From: Rhabdochlamydia sp049679255
GTDB taxonomy: Bacteria; Chlamydiota; Chlamydiia; Chlamydiales; Rhabdochlamydiaceae
Length of the DNA: 64,000 nucleotides
Direction: 5' to 3'
Assembly: GCA_049679255.1 (NCBI GenBank)
Contig: JBAUFS010000124.1
Coordinates: 1 to 64,000 of the forward strand
Positions 1-9,010 of the stretch are shown piece after piece (the first letter of the stretch is position 1; the number at the start of each line of letters is the position of its first letter). The notes beneath the pieces were generated by a model, which saw nothing but the letters and a program-made list of their open reading frames with translations, was not told where the DNA came from and made no database searches. A program made the position numbers and the translations under genes.

Positions 1-1
1 T

Positions 2-103
2 TACGAGGATATTCTAGATGCTTGCTGTGAAGCCTGGAACTATTTTGTTGATACTCCAGATAGGGTCCAAAAGCTTTGCACAAGAAATTGGGCTACTTTA
101 TGA
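2..103 (+). mobile_element. 3' end of an IS630-family transposase (partial)
   Basis: The frame beginning at base 2 is open to a TGA at 101-103 and encodes 33 residues with an EAWN segment and an end in TRNWATL. This is the usual carboxy end of IS630-type DDE transposases, where an ACEAWN-like helix is followed by a short arm ending in R-x-W. The rest of the gene lies left of the window, so it cannot be judged whether the element is intact. No terminal inverted repeat could be identified in the 75 bases before the next gene. The family call rests on the C-terminal signature alone. Confidence 0.6.
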
Positions 104-178
104 ATTTATTTTTCGCTAATGGTATAATTATTAATTTATGATATAGTTTATCTATTAATTATATTTTGGATTTATTAA

Positions 179-1558
179 ATGACTACAATTTTAAAATCTA
201 TAGAAGAAAAAATTTCTATATCTACTGAGATGCCAGTCATAATTAATCATTGCCCTACAGCTGAAGAAATTACTCTTCTTGCAAAAGAGAGTCTTAGCTT
301 CTTGCCTTCCTGCTCAGAATCTCTTGCAAACCGAGTTAACAATCTAAACATGAGTTCAGATAAAATTACTATGGGCCAAGGAGAATATGTCGTATTTCAA
401 AGTGGTGAAAACAAAGAATTATCAAGAAAACTATTTGAACAAGTCTATGAAATTCTGATTCAATATTCCCCTACTGCAATAATAAACAGTGGATCCGATA
501 AGGCTATAGAGATGTGCAAGAATCGTTATGAATTGATTCAATCAAAAGTACAAGAAATAGACCCCAGCTTAGAAGTTGTGTTTGTTCCTCGCACATTATA
601 TGAATTATTTTTTATTAGAAAATGTATAAGAGAAGATATTAAGCATAAAAAAATTTGCTGCTTTGTAATACCTTCTGCTCATAAAGATCTCTTAGCGGAA
701 ACTACTAAATACAATTTAGAATATATAACACATTTAAAAGAGATAAGAGAAACAAAAAAATGTTGGCATCTTTGTTGTTTTGATGATGATGGAGATAACA
801 AACATACGGGAGTCAAAGATGTAGCTTATCGCTTAAACCAAGTGATAGTTCAAACTCTTTCTCCATCAAAAAATGGCTTTACCTATCAAGAGATTTCTGA
901 ATTTGCTGAAAAAGAGATCTCCTTCTTGAAAGACCTTTATCAGCAAAGGGAAAAAATTAGATCTGATATCAATGACCTAGACTCTTTTACGCAAGGTCCT
1001 ACTATCAGTTTTACTCAGGAGCTCAATTATGGCGCTATTAAAGCAATGGGCATTCGTAATGATGCTGATGCGCAAATTATAAGAGAGGCTATTAGATTAG
1101 AATGCAGCGATACTGCTAAATACTTCCTTTTTCTATATAGAGGAGGAAATTTTCAGAAAGACTTTATTTCTCACTATGATAAAAAGATTCCTTATAGCCG
1201 TTCCTATGGAACTAGTTTGTTTGCTGGATGCGTATACGATGTCGGTGCAACAGCATTTCATTACATGAGAAACCAGCCAAATGGTTATGCCATTCCAGTT
1301 CCTTTTGATCAATTAAACACCTCTGTATTTTATATCCCTCCACTACATACTGTTGCTCAATTATTTGGTAAAGGAGACTTTTTTCATGCTAGAACTAAGG
1401 TTTGGCAAGGTTTCAATCCTCATCAGGAATTAAGAGGCGTAATGGCCTCGGGTAAAAAAAATCAACGAGAATGTCTTAAGTCTGACCTAAGCAAAGACGA
1501 TCTCACTACTCTGTTTCAAAAATATAAAAGCACGGCCATTCAACTTAAAACAGCTTAA
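179..1558 (+). CDS. Hypothetical protein, 459 aa
   Basis: I do not recognise this protein. It is a soluble-looking, mixed-charge sequence with no clear signal peptide or membrane segment. Residues 110-200 contain an acidic stretch reading CCFDDDGDNK after a region rich in short hydrophobic strands. Residues 300-440 hold an aromatic, glycine-rich block (YSRSYGTSLFAGC, then FHARTKVWQGFNPHQ) that looks like a folded C-terminal domain. A TATAAT lies at 123-128 but no good -35 box precedes it, and no clear ribosome binding site precedes the ATG. It stands alone between a transposase end and metK, a usual setting for lineage-specific or acquired genes. An effector role is possible but nothing in the sequence proves it. 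Confidence 0.6.
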   Translation: MTTILKSIEEKISISTEMPVIINHCPTAEEITLLAKESLSFLPSCSESLANRVNNLNMSSDKITMGQGEYVVFQSGENKELSRKLFEQVYEILIQYSPTAIINSGSDKAIEMCKNRYELIQSKVQEIDPSLEVVFVPRTLYELFFIRKCIREDIKHKKICCFVIPSAHKDLLAETTKYNLEYITHLKEIRETKKCWHLCCFDDDGDNKHTGVKDVAYRLNQVIVQTLSPSKNGFTYQEISEFAEKEISFLKDLYQQREKIRSDINDLDSFTQGPTISFTQELNYGAIKAMGIRNDADAQIIREAIRLECSDTAKYFLFLYRGGNFQKDFISHYDKKIPYSRSYGTSLFAGCVYDVGATAFHYMRNQPNGYAIPVPFDQLNTSVFYIPPLHTVAQLFGKGDFFHARTKVWQGFNPHQELRGVMASGKKNQRECLKSDLSKDDLTTLFQKYKSTAIQLKTA

Positions 1559-1643
1559 ATTTTGGTATTTCCCAATGCTGTATAACTCTTGTAATAGGAA
1601 ATAAGAATGGATTCTCTTTATTTGCAGCTATTATTTCTTTAGA

Positions 1644-1672
1644 TTGACAAATTTTCTAAAAAAACTTTAAAA
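1644..1672 (+). promoter_or_regulatory. Putative sigma-70-type promoter of metK
   Basis: A perfect TTGACA (1644-1649) is followed after 17 bases by TTAAAA (1667-1672), about 37 bases before the metK start. The -35 box is strong and the -10 weak. No SAM-riboswitch-like structure is evident in the short leader. Confidence 0.45.
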
Positions 1673-1709
1673 GTTTCCTAATATCTACATACAACCCAAG
1701 AGATTCCTT

Positions 1710-2891
1710 ATGTCAAGTTCCTATTTATTCACTTCGGAATCTGTTTCTGAAGGACATCCTGACAAAGTAGCAGACCAGATTTCTGACACGATCTTAGATC
1801 TTGCCTTGGCTCAAGATCCTAAAGCGAGAGTGGCTTGTGAAACTTTAGTGAAAACATCTATGGTCGTTGTTGCAGGAGAAATTAGCGCAAAGGCACAAAT
1901 AAATGGGGAAAGAGCTATTCGAGATTTACTCTTAAACATAGGCTATGACAACATAAGTTCAGGTCTTGATGCAAATTCTTGTTCTATTATTAATGCTATT
2001 AGCCAACAATCTAGCGATATTGCTATTGGTGTAGATCGGATAGAAGATGATCAGGGGGCTGGAGACCAAGGACTGATGTTTGGTTATGCTACTAATGAAA
2101 CAGATGTGCTGATGCCAGCACCAATCACTTATGCGCATCGCTTAATGCAACGTCAAGCCTTTTTGCGTAAATCAGGTAAATTACCTTGGCTACAACCAGA
2201 TGCAAAAAGTCAGGTCACTTTTTGTTATATCGATAAAAAACCAGCTTATGTAGATACCATTGTCTTATCCACACAGCATAAGGAAGAGATTGCTTATTCT
2301 GATTTAAAAGAAGCTGTCATTGAAGAGATAATTAAGCCAGTAATCCCAGCTAAGTGGATTACAAAAGATACACGCTATTTGATTAATCCTACGGGCCGTT
2401 TTGTAATCGGCGGACCTCAAGCCGACTGCGGCTTAACAGGCCGTAAAATTATTGTGGATTCCTATGGTGGCGCAGCGCGTCATGGAGGAGGAGCATTTTC
2501 TGGCAAAGATCCTTCCAAGGTAGATCGTTGTGCAGCTTATATGGGAAGATATGTGGCTAAAAATATTGTAGCTGCCGGGTTTGCCGATCGCTGTGAAATT
2601 CAAGTTTCTTATGCTATTGGCGTAGCAAAACCAACTTCTGTTTTTGTGGAGACATTTGGCACTAATCACATCGATGAGAAAAAGATTATGCAGCTTATTC
2701 TACAACACTTTGATTTAAGGCCCCATGCTATTATCCAGCAACTTAATTTATTACAGCCGATCTATGCAAAAACCGCTGCATATGGACATTTTGGAAGAGA
2801 TGACATCATTTTCCCTTGGGAAAAGATCGATAAAATAGAAGAGCTGTTAGCTAGCTTTAAACCTGAACCTTTGGAAATAGCAACGCCTTAA
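1710..2891 (+). CDS. metK: S-adenosylmethionine synthase MetK
   Basis: Makes S-adenosylmethionine from methionine and ATP in the cytoplasm, releasing phosphate and diphosphate. The length (393 aa) is that of the bacterial enzyme. Visible signatures are the N-terminal ESVSEGHPDKVADQISD segment, the GDQGLMFGYA motif near residue 117, and the glycine-rich GGAARHGGGAFSGKDPSKVD loop near residue 250 with the phosphate-binding lysines and arginine. The gene has its own promoter-like sequence upstream and ends by overlapping the tail of convergent hemD by four bases. Chlamydiaceae lack metK and import SAM (established knowledge), so an intact gene marks this as an environmental-type chlamydia. The methyltransferase at 42026-42940 is a possible user of its product. 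Confidence 0.97.
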   Translation: MSSSYLFTSESVSEGHPDKVADQISDTILDLALAQDPKARVACETLVKTSMVVVAGEISAKAQINGERAIRDLLLNIGYDNISSGLDANSCSIINAISQQSSDIAIGVDRIEDDQGAGDQGLMFGYATNETDVLMPAPITYAHRLMQRQAFLRKSGKLPWLQPDAKSQVTFCYIDKKPAYVDTIVLSTQHKEEIAYSDLKEAVIEEIIKPVIPAKWITKDTRYLINPTGRFVIGGPQADCGLTGRKIIVDSYGGAARHGGGAFSGKDPSKVDRCAAYMGRYVAKNIVAAGFADRCEIQVSYAIGVAKPTSVFVETFGTNHIDEKKIMQLILQHFDLRPHAIIQQLNLLQPIYAKTAAYGHFGRDDIIFPWEKIDKIEELLASFKPEPLEIATP

Positions 2892-3520
2892 ATTATCTCA
2901 GATAATACTTTTTGCGTAATAGGTCCCATAGTTACGAGCTTTTTATCTAAGGGAATAGCAGAAAAAATCTCTAAGAAAGCTTTGATGGTCGAAGGACTTG
3001 TAAAAACAATTTCATCTATGTCTTCTAGATCAGGAATAGGCGGTTTTTTTTGAACAATCGTATCGTAAATAAAGCAATCCTGAAACAAGATGTGATTTTT
3101 TTGAAAAAAATCCATGATTACATTTCTAGAAAGACTAGAACGAGGAAAAAAAAAATGAGTTTTTTCTAAAGGCTGAGTACGCAAAAAAGCAACCATTCCC
3201 TCTTGCGTCTCTTCCTTTGCAACAAAAGAGCAATGGGCATATTTTTTTACATAACTAGCAGTAACTTGGCCAATGGCAATGATGGTAATTGGCTCTAAAA
3301 GACTTTTAGATATACCAAGATCATTTAACTGCTGAAAAAAAACCTGAACTGTATTTTTACTAGTAAACAGAAGATGTGTATAGTTTGCTAACTTGCTATA
3401 AGCTGCTTGTATATAGGAGTCCATTCTGGGCACAATTTGAATCACGGGGTAGTGAATGATTTGGGCCCCTTTCGCTTTATAATACGAAGGATCTGTTCCC
3501 AGATAGAGAACTTTCTTCAC
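2888..3520 (-). CDS. hemD: Uroporphyrinogen-III synthase-like protein HemD
   Basis: Probable HemD, which closes hydroxymethylbilane with inversion of ring D to give uroporphyrinogen III. It is 210 aa, shorter than the usual 240-260, and diverged. The family pattern is present: a YTHLLFTSKNTVQVFF segment near residue 47, then a central switch, then DEIVFTSPSTIKAFLE near residue 168 as the second domain's equivalent. It starts with GTG, and that codon overlaps the hemC stop (GTGA), which indicates translational coupling. The pairing with hemC is strong contextual support because HemD sequences are poorly conserved. Confidence 0.8.
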   Translation of the reverse strand: MKKVLYLGTDPSYYKAKGAQIIHYPVIQIVPRMDSYIQAAYSKLANYTHLLFTSKNTVQVFFQQLNDLGISKSLLEPITIIAIGQVTASYVKKYAHCSFVAKEETQEGMVAFLRTQPLEKTHFFFPRSSLSRNVIMDFFQKNHILFQDCFIYDTIVQKKPPIPDLEDIDEIVFTSPSTIKAFLEIFSAIPLDKKLVTMGPITQKVLSEII

Positions 3521-4209
3521 AAAAACCTATTGATGAGATCTAGTTCTTGGAAAGTATTTATTGCAGAAAAAACCTGCAACATCTCTTGATCGTCTTGTCT
3601 AGCAACAACCGCTAATTTACCTTGCAGAGCAGCTACTTCTGTTGATAAAAAAAACCGATTTAGATGCGTGAAATGTAAACGAATTAATGCAGCTTCAGCC
3701 ACAACTAGCCCCTCAATCTCTCCTCGGTAAAGATGATCCAAACGAGCTTCAATGACTCCGCGAATATCTACACAAATCAGATCTTCTCTTAAATCTTTAA
3801 TCGCTTTTTCACGGCGCAGAGTAGAGGTAGCAATACGCGCTTTTTTTGGCAGAGTATCTATTGTTTGATGAGGAGGCAAAACCAAAACATCTCTTGCATC
3901 TACTCCTTTTGTGATAGCAACTATTTTTAATCCTTGTTCTAAAGGGTCTGGTAAATCTTTAGCTGAGTGAATTCCTACCCTGCAAGCTCCAGATAACACC
4001 AACTGATCTACTTCTTTGGTAAAAAAATCGGTTTTACTCAAAAATCTCAAAGAAAGATCTAATCTGTCATCTCCTGTTGTCCGAATCCAAGTGGGCACAA
4101 AAATACGATTTGGATAGATCATTTGTAGCTCTTGATGTACTTCTCTTACTTGAGCGCGCGATAAACAAGAATCTCGCGCCGCTACTAAGATTTGATTACA
4201 TAAGTGCAT
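3517..4209 (-). CDS. hemC: Porphobilinogen deaminase HemC, short form
   Basis: Polymerises four porphobilinogens into hydroxymethylbilane. Domain 1 is clear (LVAARDSCLSRAQV near the start, then GIHSAKDLPD, matching the family's HSxKDxP). Domain 2 follows (STLRREKAIK, then DIRGVIEARLDHL in place of the family's LRGNVxTRLxKL). The protein ends after about 230 aa where typical enzymes run to about 310, so domain 3, which carries the cysteine that anchors the dipyrromethane cofactor, is missing. I place the start at the ATG at 4209, nine bases after a GGAGG; an upstream in-frame TTG has no such signal. It overlaps the end of radA and hemD follows with overlap. The order rnc-radA-hemC matches Chlamydia. 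Confidence 0.88.
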   Translation of the reverse strand: MHLCNQILVAARDSCLSRAQVREVHQELQMIYPNRIFVPTWIRTTGDDRLDLSLRFLSKTDFFTKEVDQLVLSGACRVGIHSAKDLPDPLEQGLKIVAITKGVDARDVLVLPPHQTIDTLPKKARIATSTLRREKAIKDLREDLICVDIRGVIEARLDHLYRGEIEGLVVAEAALIRLHFTHLNRFFLSTEVAALQGKLAVVARQDDQEMLQVFSAINTFQELDLINRFL

Positions 4210-5557
4210 GAATAGCATCCTCCACAACTTCTACTTCAATGAGATGAATTTTATCTGACAAACTAGAAGAAATGCCTTTTACATTGCGTTTAGGAACAAT
4301 ACATTTCTCAAATCCCATATGAATGACTTCTCGAATTCTATTTTCAATTCGAGAAACTCCGCGTACTTCACCACCTAACCCTACTTCACCAACAATGGCT
4401 GTTGAAGGATCGATACAACGATTACAAAAAGAAGAAGCAATAGCTAGTATAATCCCTAAATCAATGGCTGGTTCAAAAATCTTCAAGCCTCCTGCAATAC
4501 ATACAAATATATCGCAATTATAGAGTCGGTAATCCATTTTCTTCTCTAATACCGCTAGTAGCAGGCTTAATCGATTGGGATCTAATCCTGTTGATTTACG
4601 CGTTGAGGTAGAAAAAGAAGAAGGTGCAACCAAGGCTTGTACTTCCACTAGTAATGATCTGCTCCCTTCTAGTGCAGGGATAATCACAGAACCCGGTAGC
4701 TCTTTTGTGCGTTCTTCCATAAATAGTAAAGAAGGATTATGCACTTCGGTAAGTCCTGTTGTATTCATTTGAAATAAAGCAATCTCATCTGTGGGACCAA
4801 ATCGATTTTTCACAGAGCGCAGCATCCGGTACCCCTGCTGCTTTTCTCCTTCAAAATCCAATACCGTATCCACAATATGCTCTAGCACTTTAGGACCTGC
4901 AATTTCTCCTGATTTTGTCACGTGACCTATAAGAAAAGTTGCAATTTTTAATCCTTTTGCTAGATGCATAAATTCCATGGCTAATTCTCGCACTTGGCTC
5001 ACAGAGCCTGGAGCGGAAGGAATTTCACTTTTATATACAATCTGTATCGAATCAACAATCATGATATCAGGTTTTAAATGCTCAATCTGCAGTTTAATAT
5101 GAGAAAAAAGAGTTTCGCTTAATAGAAATAGATGTTCATCTTGCACTTTGAGCCTTAAAGCTCTTAATGAAGTTTGTTCAACGGACTCCTCTCCACAAAT
5201 ATAAAGAACAGTTAATCCCTGCTCAGCTAGTTTTTGAGCAAGTTGCAACATGAGAGTGGATTTACCAATTCCAGGATCGCCTCCAATGAGTGTTAAAGAG
5301 CCAGGGACAATGCCTCCTCCTAGTAAACGATCAAGCTCAGTTAGCTTTGTTGAGATGCGCATGGATTCTTCGAATTTGATCTCTTTAATCCGTAAAGGTT
5401 GTGATTTGCTATGTGCAAACCTCTCTGATTTATCAACTGCTTGAATCTCTTTTTCAAAAGTGTTCCACTTTTGACAAGCTGAACAACTCCCTGTCCATTT
5501 GGCTTGGGTAAGCCCACATTCACTGCAGCACCAAATTGAACGTTGTTTAATCGTCAT
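4196..5557 (-). CDS. radA: DNA repair protein RadA (Sms)
   Basis: A RecA-like ATPase and branch-migration helicase that helps process recombination intermediates. At 453 aa it has the normal size. An N-terminal four-cysteine zinc finger (residues 10-31: CSECG then CSACQ) is followed by Walker A GGDPGIGKST near residue 92, a Walker B ending in IMIVDSIQ near 165, the RadA-specific KNRFG motif near 250, and a Lon-protease-like C-terminal domain with EVGLGGEVRGV. The gene overlaps the end of rnc by 11 bases and its own end overlaps hemC, so the three appear to be one operon. No catalytic feature looks damaged. Confidence 0.96.
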   Translation of the reverse strand: MTIKQRSIWCCSECGLTQAKWTGSCSACQKWNTFEKEIQAVDKSERFAHSKSQPLRIKEIKFEESMRISTKLTELDRLLGGGIVPGSLTLIGGDPGIGKSTLMLQLAQKLAEQGLTVLYICGEESVEQTSLRALRLKVQDEHLFLLSETLFSHIKLQIEHLKPDIMIVDSIQIVYKSEIPSAPGSVSQVRELAMEFMHLAKGLKIATFLIGHVTKSGEIAGPKVLEHIVDTVLDFEGEKQQGYRMLRSVKNRFGPTDEIALFQMNTTGLTEVHNPSLLFMEERTKELPGSVIIPALEGSRSLLVEVQALVAPSSFSTSTRKSTGLDPNRLSLLLAVLEKKMDYRLYNCDIFVCIAGGLKIFEPAIDLGIILAIASSFCNRCIDPSTAIVGEVGLGGEVRGVSRIENRIREVIHMGFEKCIVPKRNVKGISSSLSDKIHLIEVEVVEDAIHALM

Positions 5558-6272
5558 GGTTGATTTCCAATTTATTCAGCGCGTTTTCAGCTGCTGCTTG
5601 TTCTGCTTGTTTTTTGGAAGGGCCTGTCCCCTCACCTATTTCTTGATCTTCAATACAAGCAATCACTTGAAATATTTTGCTATGATCGGGTCCTGATTCT
5701 TTTAATACTTTATAAATAGGCGGCTTTTGGTGTTTTTTTTGTGCGTAATCTTGTAGTTCTGCTTTCCAATTTCTTAAAGGCTTATAAATAACTTCTTTAA
5801 TGTTTTCTTCAAAATGATGTAAAAAAAACTGACGAGTGGCTTCTAGCCCTCCATCCTTATAAATAGCACCAATGAGCGCTTCAAATAAATCCGCTATAAT
5901 TTTTTCCCGACCGCGCCCATCATTCATCCTTTCACCTTTACCTAATAAAATAAATTCTGCAACATTTAGCTTAATCACAAGCTGAGCGCAGCTACTTGCT
6001 TCTACAATATAAGAGCGTAAATTAGAAAGATGGCCCTCTGGTTCTGTTGGCAAATGTTCATACACATAATCAGAAATAATTAATTCCAGGACCGAATCTC
6101 CTAAAAATTCTAATCGTTCATTATGCTGGTCAACAACCGCTCGATATTCATTAAAAAATGACCGATGCACAAAAGCTAAAGCAAGGGTTTTTTTGTTTTT
6201 AAATCGATAATTTAAACGTTCTTCAATTTCAGGTATTTTCTCAAGTAATGTTTCAAATGGATTCATCTCCAT
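5547..6272 (-). CDS. rnc: Ribonuclease III
   Basis: Cleaves double-stranded RNA, chiefly rRNA precursors and structured mRNAs. The catalytic domain has the ERLEFLGDSVLEL signature near residue 36 and a downstream acidic cluster (KIIADLFEALIGAIYKDGG) that completes the metal site. A C-terminal double-stranded-RNA-binding domain ends in GPSKKQAEQAAAENAL. I choose the ATG at 6272 because GGAG stands six bases before it; a GTG four codons upstream is possible. It is the first gene of the rnc-radA-hemC-hemD run and faces away from dapL. Confidence 0.95.
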   Translation of the reverse strand: MEMNPFETLLEKIPEIEERLNYRFKNKKTLALAFVHRSFFNEYRAVVDQHNERLEFLGDSVLELIISDYVYEHLPTEPEGHLSNLRSYIVEASSCAQLVIKLNVAEFILLGKGERMNDGRGREKIIADLFEALIGAIYKDGGLEATRQFFLHHFEENIKEVIYKPLRNWKAELQDYAQKKHQKPPIYKVLKESGPDHSKIFQVIACIEDQEIGEGTGPSKKQAEQAAAENALNKLEINHDD

Positions 6273-6349
6273 AATATGCTCCACGCTTAACTTCTCTCTC
6301 TTTACTTTTTAATTAAGTCCAGACATACTGTATCATCTTAGGGGTTTTC

Positions 6350-7537
6350 ATGGTTGAGATTAATTCTTGTTTTCAGCATCTAAAACGCACATACATTTTT
6401 TCATTGATTGAAGAAAAAATAGAAACGTTGTGTAAAAAAATCTCTCCTAATCAAATGATTAATTTAAGCATAGGAGATATAGTACTACCTTTAATCCCTT
6501 CTGCGGTACAAGCGATGAGCCAAGCTGTATTAAAGATGGGAACCTCTTCAGGTCTAAAAGGATATGGGCCTAGCAATGGCTATCTGTTCTTACGAGAAGC
6601 CATCGCCAATACATATTTTACTGCTTTGCAAATTACCCCTGATGAGATTTTTATTTCAGATGGCATCAATACCGATATCACGAATATTCTAGATTTATTT
6701 TCTCCATCCTGTAGCGTAGGAGTCCCTGATCCCACTTATCCCGCCTATCTCGATGCGGCAATTCTTTCAGGTCGCACCAAAATCATGACTCTGCCTTGTT
6801 TAGAAGCTAATCAATTTCATCCATATCCTCCATCTAAAGCCTGTGATCTCATCTATTTATGCTCTCCTAACAACCCGACAGGCGTTGCTATGAATAGAGA
6901 TCTCTTAACTACTTGGGTAAATTATGCCTTGAAACACAAAGCTGTTATCTTTTTTGATCATGCTTATGAAGCATTTATTAGCTCAGTAGATGTTCCCCGT
7001 TCTATTTTTGAAATTCCGGGTGCTAAAGAATGTGCGATTGAGTTTCGCAGCTTTTCTAAATCGGCTGGATTTACAGGTCTGCGCTGCTCCTATACAGTCC
7101 TTCCTAAAGCCCTTAAAGCGCACTATGAAGATCAAGAAATCTCTTTACATGCTTTATGGCATCGAAGGCAAGCTGCCAAATCCAATGGGGTTGCTTATCC
7201 GATTCAAAAAGGAGCTTTAGCTACTCTGCAGCCGCAAGGCCAGAGTGAAGTAAAAACTCAAATACATAGCTATCTTACTCAGGCCAAAGCGTTAAAACAG
7301 GGTTTAATCAAATTAGGACTTGATTGCTACGGAGGGATAGATAGCCCCTATATTTGGGTAAAAACCCCTAAAGGAAAAACCTCCTGGGAATTTTTTGATG
7401 AACTCTTGATTAAATGCCATTTGATTAGCATTCCCGGTGTAGGCTTTGGAAAATATGGAGAAGGATTTGTTCGCTTTTCTGCCTTTACTACTCCTGACAA
7501 AATAGATTTAACTCTTAAACGAATCAACCAACTATAA
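6350..7537 (+). CDS. dapL: LL-diaminopimelate aminotransferase DapL
   Basis: Converts tetrahydrodipicolinate directly to LL-diaminopimelate with glutamate as amino donor, the short route to meso-DAP that chlamydiae share with plants (established knowledge). It is 395 aa, a fold-type I PLP enzyme. Signatures in order: LSIGDIVLPL, GYGPSNGYLFLREAIA near residue 64, CSPNNPTG near 171, and FRSFSKSAGFTGLR near 233 with the Schiff-base lysine. The product is the substrate of DapF, encoded near the right end of the window. The next gene follows after five bases, as in Chlamydia. Confidence 0.95.
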   Translation: MVEINSCFQHLKRTYIFSLIEEKIETLCKKISPNQMINLSIGDIVLPLIPSAVQAMSQAVLKMGTSSGLKGYGPSNGYLFLREAIANTYFTALQITPDEIFISDGINTDITNILDLFSPSCSVGVPDPTYPAYLDAAILSGRTKIMTLPCLEANQFHPYPPSKACDLIYLCSPNNPTGVAMNRDLLTTWVNYALKHKAVIFFDHAYEAFISSVDVPRSIFEIPGAKECAIEFRSFSKSAGFTGLRCSYTVLPKALKAHYEDQEISLHALWHRRQAAKSNGVAYPIQKGALATLQPQGQSEVKTQIHSYLTQAKALKQGLIKLGLDCYGGIDSPYIWVKTPKGKTSWEFFDELLIKCHLISIPGVGFGKYGEGFVRFSAFTTPDKIDLTLKRINQL

Positions 7538-7542
7538 CTCTC

Positions 7543-8187
7543 ATGCGCCTTTTTTTGACCGATGACCAAAAAGAATTTTTCCAGAAAAATCGTTTTATTG
7601 AAATTGAAGGGTTATTGCCTCTAGAAAAAATCACTCAAATAGAAAAGCTCTCTGATCTGACCTTAGCTAAAAGATCAGAAAACTCTTTTCTACAAGGTTA
7701 TGATTTATGGCGTGATAATAAAGAGCTCAAAGAAATCTTACATAAACGCTCTTTAATCAAAATCATTGCTGAGCTTTTCAATACCTTTCCTTTAAGAATA
7801 GCTTTTGATCAATACATAAAAGCTACTTCCCCATCTCCCATTCAAACCACTTGGGCATTAGAGGAGCTCTCTTGCATTAAACCGCTAGCTGGAAGCATGT
7901 TGATTCCCTTATCTTTTTCCAAACCATTAAAATCCCATTTTCCCTTCCCTCAGAAAATAGGAAATGTTTTATTTCTAGCTCCGGACTACCCCATTCCATG
8001 GCCTCTACTTTTTGGATCAGAGGGTCTAAAACTTCTTATTGTAAACTTTGCTCCTGAAAAAGCGATCTATCAACAGGAGACAAGAGACCCTCACCAACAC
8101 GTACTTAAAAAATGGGGCTACGCATTTGGTGATAGTCTCAATAACCAACATCACCCTCTCCTCATCATACACCGCGATAGCTATTAA
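7543..8187 (+). CDS. Conserved chlamydial protein (CT391-like), 214 aa
   Basis: This gene follows dapL by five bases, the position of CT391 in C. trachomatis, and is probably its homolog (identified by position and length). The N-terminus (LTDDQKEFFQKNRFIEIEGLL) resembles the opening of phytanoyl-CoA dioxygenase-type proteins, where a flexible helix is followed by a short strand. I cannot find the His-x-Asp iron ligands of that family, so an oxygenase activity is not supported. There is no signal peptide or membrane segment. It is probably cotranscribed with dapL and ends by overlapping the convergent coiled-coil gene by four bases. Function unknown. Confidence 0.75.
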   Translation: MRLFLTDDQKEFFQKNRFIEIEGLLPLEKITQIEKLSDLTLAKRSENSFLQGYDLWRDNKELKEILHKRSLIKIIAELFNTFPLRIAFDQYIKATSPSPIQTTWALEELSCIKPLAGSMLIPLSFSKPLKSHFPFPQKIGNVLFLAPDYPIPWPLLFGSEGLKLLIVNFAPEKAIYQQETRDPHQHVLKKWGYAFGDSLNNQHHPLLIIHRDSY

Positions 8188-8996
8188 CCTATCTGTCGAT
8201 TTACTCTTCCTCCTATTAAAGGAATGGAATGTAACACTTTTGGCTGAAAAGCCAGCTTGGCAGCTATCTGTGCACGCTCTTGGGGGTTTGACCGATTATA
8301 TTGATCCACAACTTCTATTTCTCTCTGCTTTAATACATTTGCTTGGTTTACAGCTTGGGTCAAATTGTGAATCTCTTGACGAATCTCTTGAACCAAACCT
8401 TTATTATTTACTCCATCGAACTGCTCTAACTCTTTAACCAAACTATCCCAATGAGTGAGTTGCTCACTCATACCTTTTTTAAAATTTTGCTGCTTATGAC
8501 TCAGATCTTGAAAATGGCCTACATGTTCAACAATCCGAATTTCCTGTTTATGAAGATTTTCTAAAGTACCGCCAAGAGATGTGAATCCATTCTGATATTC
8601 TTTGATCGCTTGTAGAGAGCTTCCTATCCGAACTAAACGCTTTTCCTGTTCACTGAGCCTTGTATCTACCTTTGGCATTAAGCCGTCTACTTTATTACAC
8701 ACCTCTTTAAGACCTGGTACTTGGTCTTTTACTTGCTGAGAAAGATGTTCTAACTTTTGCAGCGTACCATTCATGCTTCCTAAACTGTTCTTTAGCGTTT
8801 CTATTTGGATGTCTTGCTTGGCATTATAATAAGCACCTAGCAAAGTTCCCCCTAAGAGCAAAGCTCTAGGAACAGGAGAAATTCCTCCACTAGCTGCCGC
8901 TGCTGCTGCTAACATAGCCCCAGTTGCAGGAGACATGTGCTTACCAAGATTAACTATTTCCGAAAGTGCTCGATAACCAGTAGAAATGATACTCAT
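8184..8996 (-). CDS. Coiled-coil protein with N-terminal hydrophobic segment, 270 aa (Inc-like candidate)
   Basis: Not recognised. Residues 24-56 are alanine- and glycine-rich and hydrophobic, long enough for one or two membrane passes with a short turn. Residues 65-245 are almost wholly helical with heptad-like leucines and many glutamines, so a long coiled coil is likely. A strong AAGGAGA ribosome binding site stands ten bases before the ATG. It follows the similar gene at 9011-9844 by 14 bases, and the two are probably one operon. A hydrophobic hairpin plus coiled coil is the shape of chlamydial inclusion-membrane (Inc) proteins and of T3SS effectors, so that role is a reasonable inference. 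The sequence gives no direct proof of secretion. Confidence 0.7.
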   Translation of the reverse strand: MSIISTGYRALSEIVNLGKHMSPATGAMLAAAAAASGGISPVPRALLLGGTLLGAYYNAKQDIQIETLKNSLGSMNGTLQKLEHLSQQVKDQVPGLKEVCNKVDGLMPKVDTRLSEQEKRLVRIGSSLQAIKEYQNGFTSLGGTLENLHKQEIRIVEHVGHFQDLSHKQQNFKKGMSEQLTHWDSLVKELEQFDGVNNKGLVQEIRQEIHNLTQAVNQANVLKQREIEVVDQYNRSNPQERAQIAAKLAFQPKVLHSIPLIGGRVNRQIG

Positions 8997-9010
8997 CTTG
9001 AGAAATCTCC

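Noticed and set aside
1559..1709. Possible SAM riboswitch before metK
   Set aside because: The leader is only about 35 bases after the likely start site and has no conserved SAM-box stems.
2433..2669. Open frame of 78 codons opposite metK
   Set aside because: Lies wholly inside metK on the other strand, with no ribosome binding site or recognisable product.
8048..8437. Open frame of 129 codons overlapping the CT391-like gene and the coiled-coil gene
   Set aside because: Overlaps two better-supported genes in other frames and has no family signature.
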